Shown here: positions 63,775 through 64,000 of the stretch, in pieces
Layout of the letters: every line of letters starts with the position of its first letter
How positions within the stretch are numbered: position 1 is the stretch's first letter
From: Fontibacillus panacisegetis
GTDB taxonomy: Bacteria; Bacillota; Bacilli; Paenibacillales; Paenibacillaceae
DNA length: 64,000 nucleotides
Assembly: GCF_900102215.1 (NCBI RefSeq)
Contig: NZ_FNBG01000001.1
Span: 62,001 to 126,000, forward strand
Direction of reading: 5' to 3'
Translations under genes and position numbers: made by a program
The notes under the pieces: model-generated
Seen by the model: only the letters and a program-made list of their open reading frames with translations
Told to the model about the DNA's origin: nothing
Databases searched by the model: none

Positions 63775-64000
63775 GCCAGTCCACCTCCTTCAGCGGTCTC
63801 ACAATCGTCATCGTATCTCTTTGACTGCCTGTCGGTCCATAGTAATTAAATCCGTAACTTAGCTGTGAGTACCCGCCAATCATATGCGTGGGCTTCATCG
63901 TTATTCGAGTTACGCTGTTATGCGTCCCCCCGCGTTTCTTATTAATGTCAGTACCCGGAACACCCATCGTTCGATCCTGAGCATGGTACATATAGGAAAT
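63764..64000 (-). CDS. narG: Respiratory nitrate reductase alpha subunit, C-terminal part
   Basis: The last 78 codons of narG are in the window and the gene runs past the right edge. ISYMYHAQDRTMGVPG, then THNSVTRITMKPTHMIGGYSQ and SYGFNYYGPTGSQRD, correspond to the conserved C-terminus of NarG. It is the catalytic molybdenum subunit that reduces nitrate at the membrane. The start and the Mo-binding part are not seen. Confidence 0.9.
   Translation of the reverse strand: MSYMYHAQDRTMGVPGTDINKKRGGTHNSVTRITMKPTHMIGGYSQLSYGFNYYGPTGSQRDTMTIVRPLKEVDWLED

Overview
The window looks like chromosome of a nitrogen-fixing, spore-forming Firmicute, most probably a Paenibacillus. It has an SLH-domain surface protein, a split glycine cleavage P-protein (GcvPA/GcvPB), B. 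subtilis-like nas genes, GlnR/TnrA-type boxes, and an iron-only nitrogenase cluster of the kind known from some diazotrophic Paenibacillus. There are no rRNA, tRNA or CRISPR loci and no intact transposase.

Layout. 1-9 kb is an eroded accessory region: remnants of a PD40 protein, a PP2C-like phosphatase, an AraC regulator, a GH43 glycosidase and an FAD oxidoreductase lie among intact genes for a macrolide-type glycosyltransferase, a cupin, an SLH protein, a YitT membrane protein and a divergent NmrA-type reductase/HxlR pair. 8.5-16.8 kb (minus strand) is one tight ten-gene operon behind a clear BirA operator: bioY, an acyl-CoA ligase, a thiolase-like enzyme, two MaoC/hot-dog proteins, a FabG-like reductase, ecfA1, ecfA2, ecfT and a FabK/nitronate-monooxygenase-like flavoenzyme. 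It joins a complete biotin ECF transporter to what could be a full CoA-linked chain-extension cycle, and is the best candidate here for an undescribed system (a biotin-precursor, perhaps pimeloyl-CoA, route). 17-22 kb is a translationally coupled trio (TerB-N/TerB-C protein, DUF2791/BrxD-like ATPase, Lhr/BrxHI-like helicase), a probable DNA-processing or phage-defence module. 22-28 kb holds an antiporter, an AlkC-type DNA repair protein, a DMT permease, a DUF2935 protein and a class I amidotransferase.

28-36.3 kb is the nitrogen-fixation island: anfHDGK with a HEPN-like gene downstream, a divergent ferredoxin, a dedicated nifE/nifN-like scaffold pair and a broken nifX-like gene. A sigma-A-type anfH promoter and a GlnR/TnrA-type box lie in the anfH-ferredoxin gap. 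37-45.5 kb carries an MFS permease, an XpaC-like/VWA/TelA operon, a lipoprotein cyclophilin, a GNAT enzyme and hisC. 45.5-50.5 kb is the glycine cleavage system with a tandem glycine riboswitch before gcvT. 50.5-53.2 kb has a truncated LysR gene, an APC permease and a thioredoxin-like protein. 53.2-64 kb is a nitrate block: nasC and nasB, a divergent nitrate transporter and narG(partial)HJI. The nasB and narK leaders both show the double-hexaloop plus terminator layout of ANTAR-controlled antitermination, and perfect GlnR/TnrA boxes overlap their promoters.

Scattered through the intergenic regions is a family of 0.2-0.6 kb repeats with shared inverted ends and interchangeable interiors (four bounded copies plus one interior-only copy). 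One copy supplies the last codons and stop of a hydrolase gene and another abuts the stop codon of an acetyltransferase gene.
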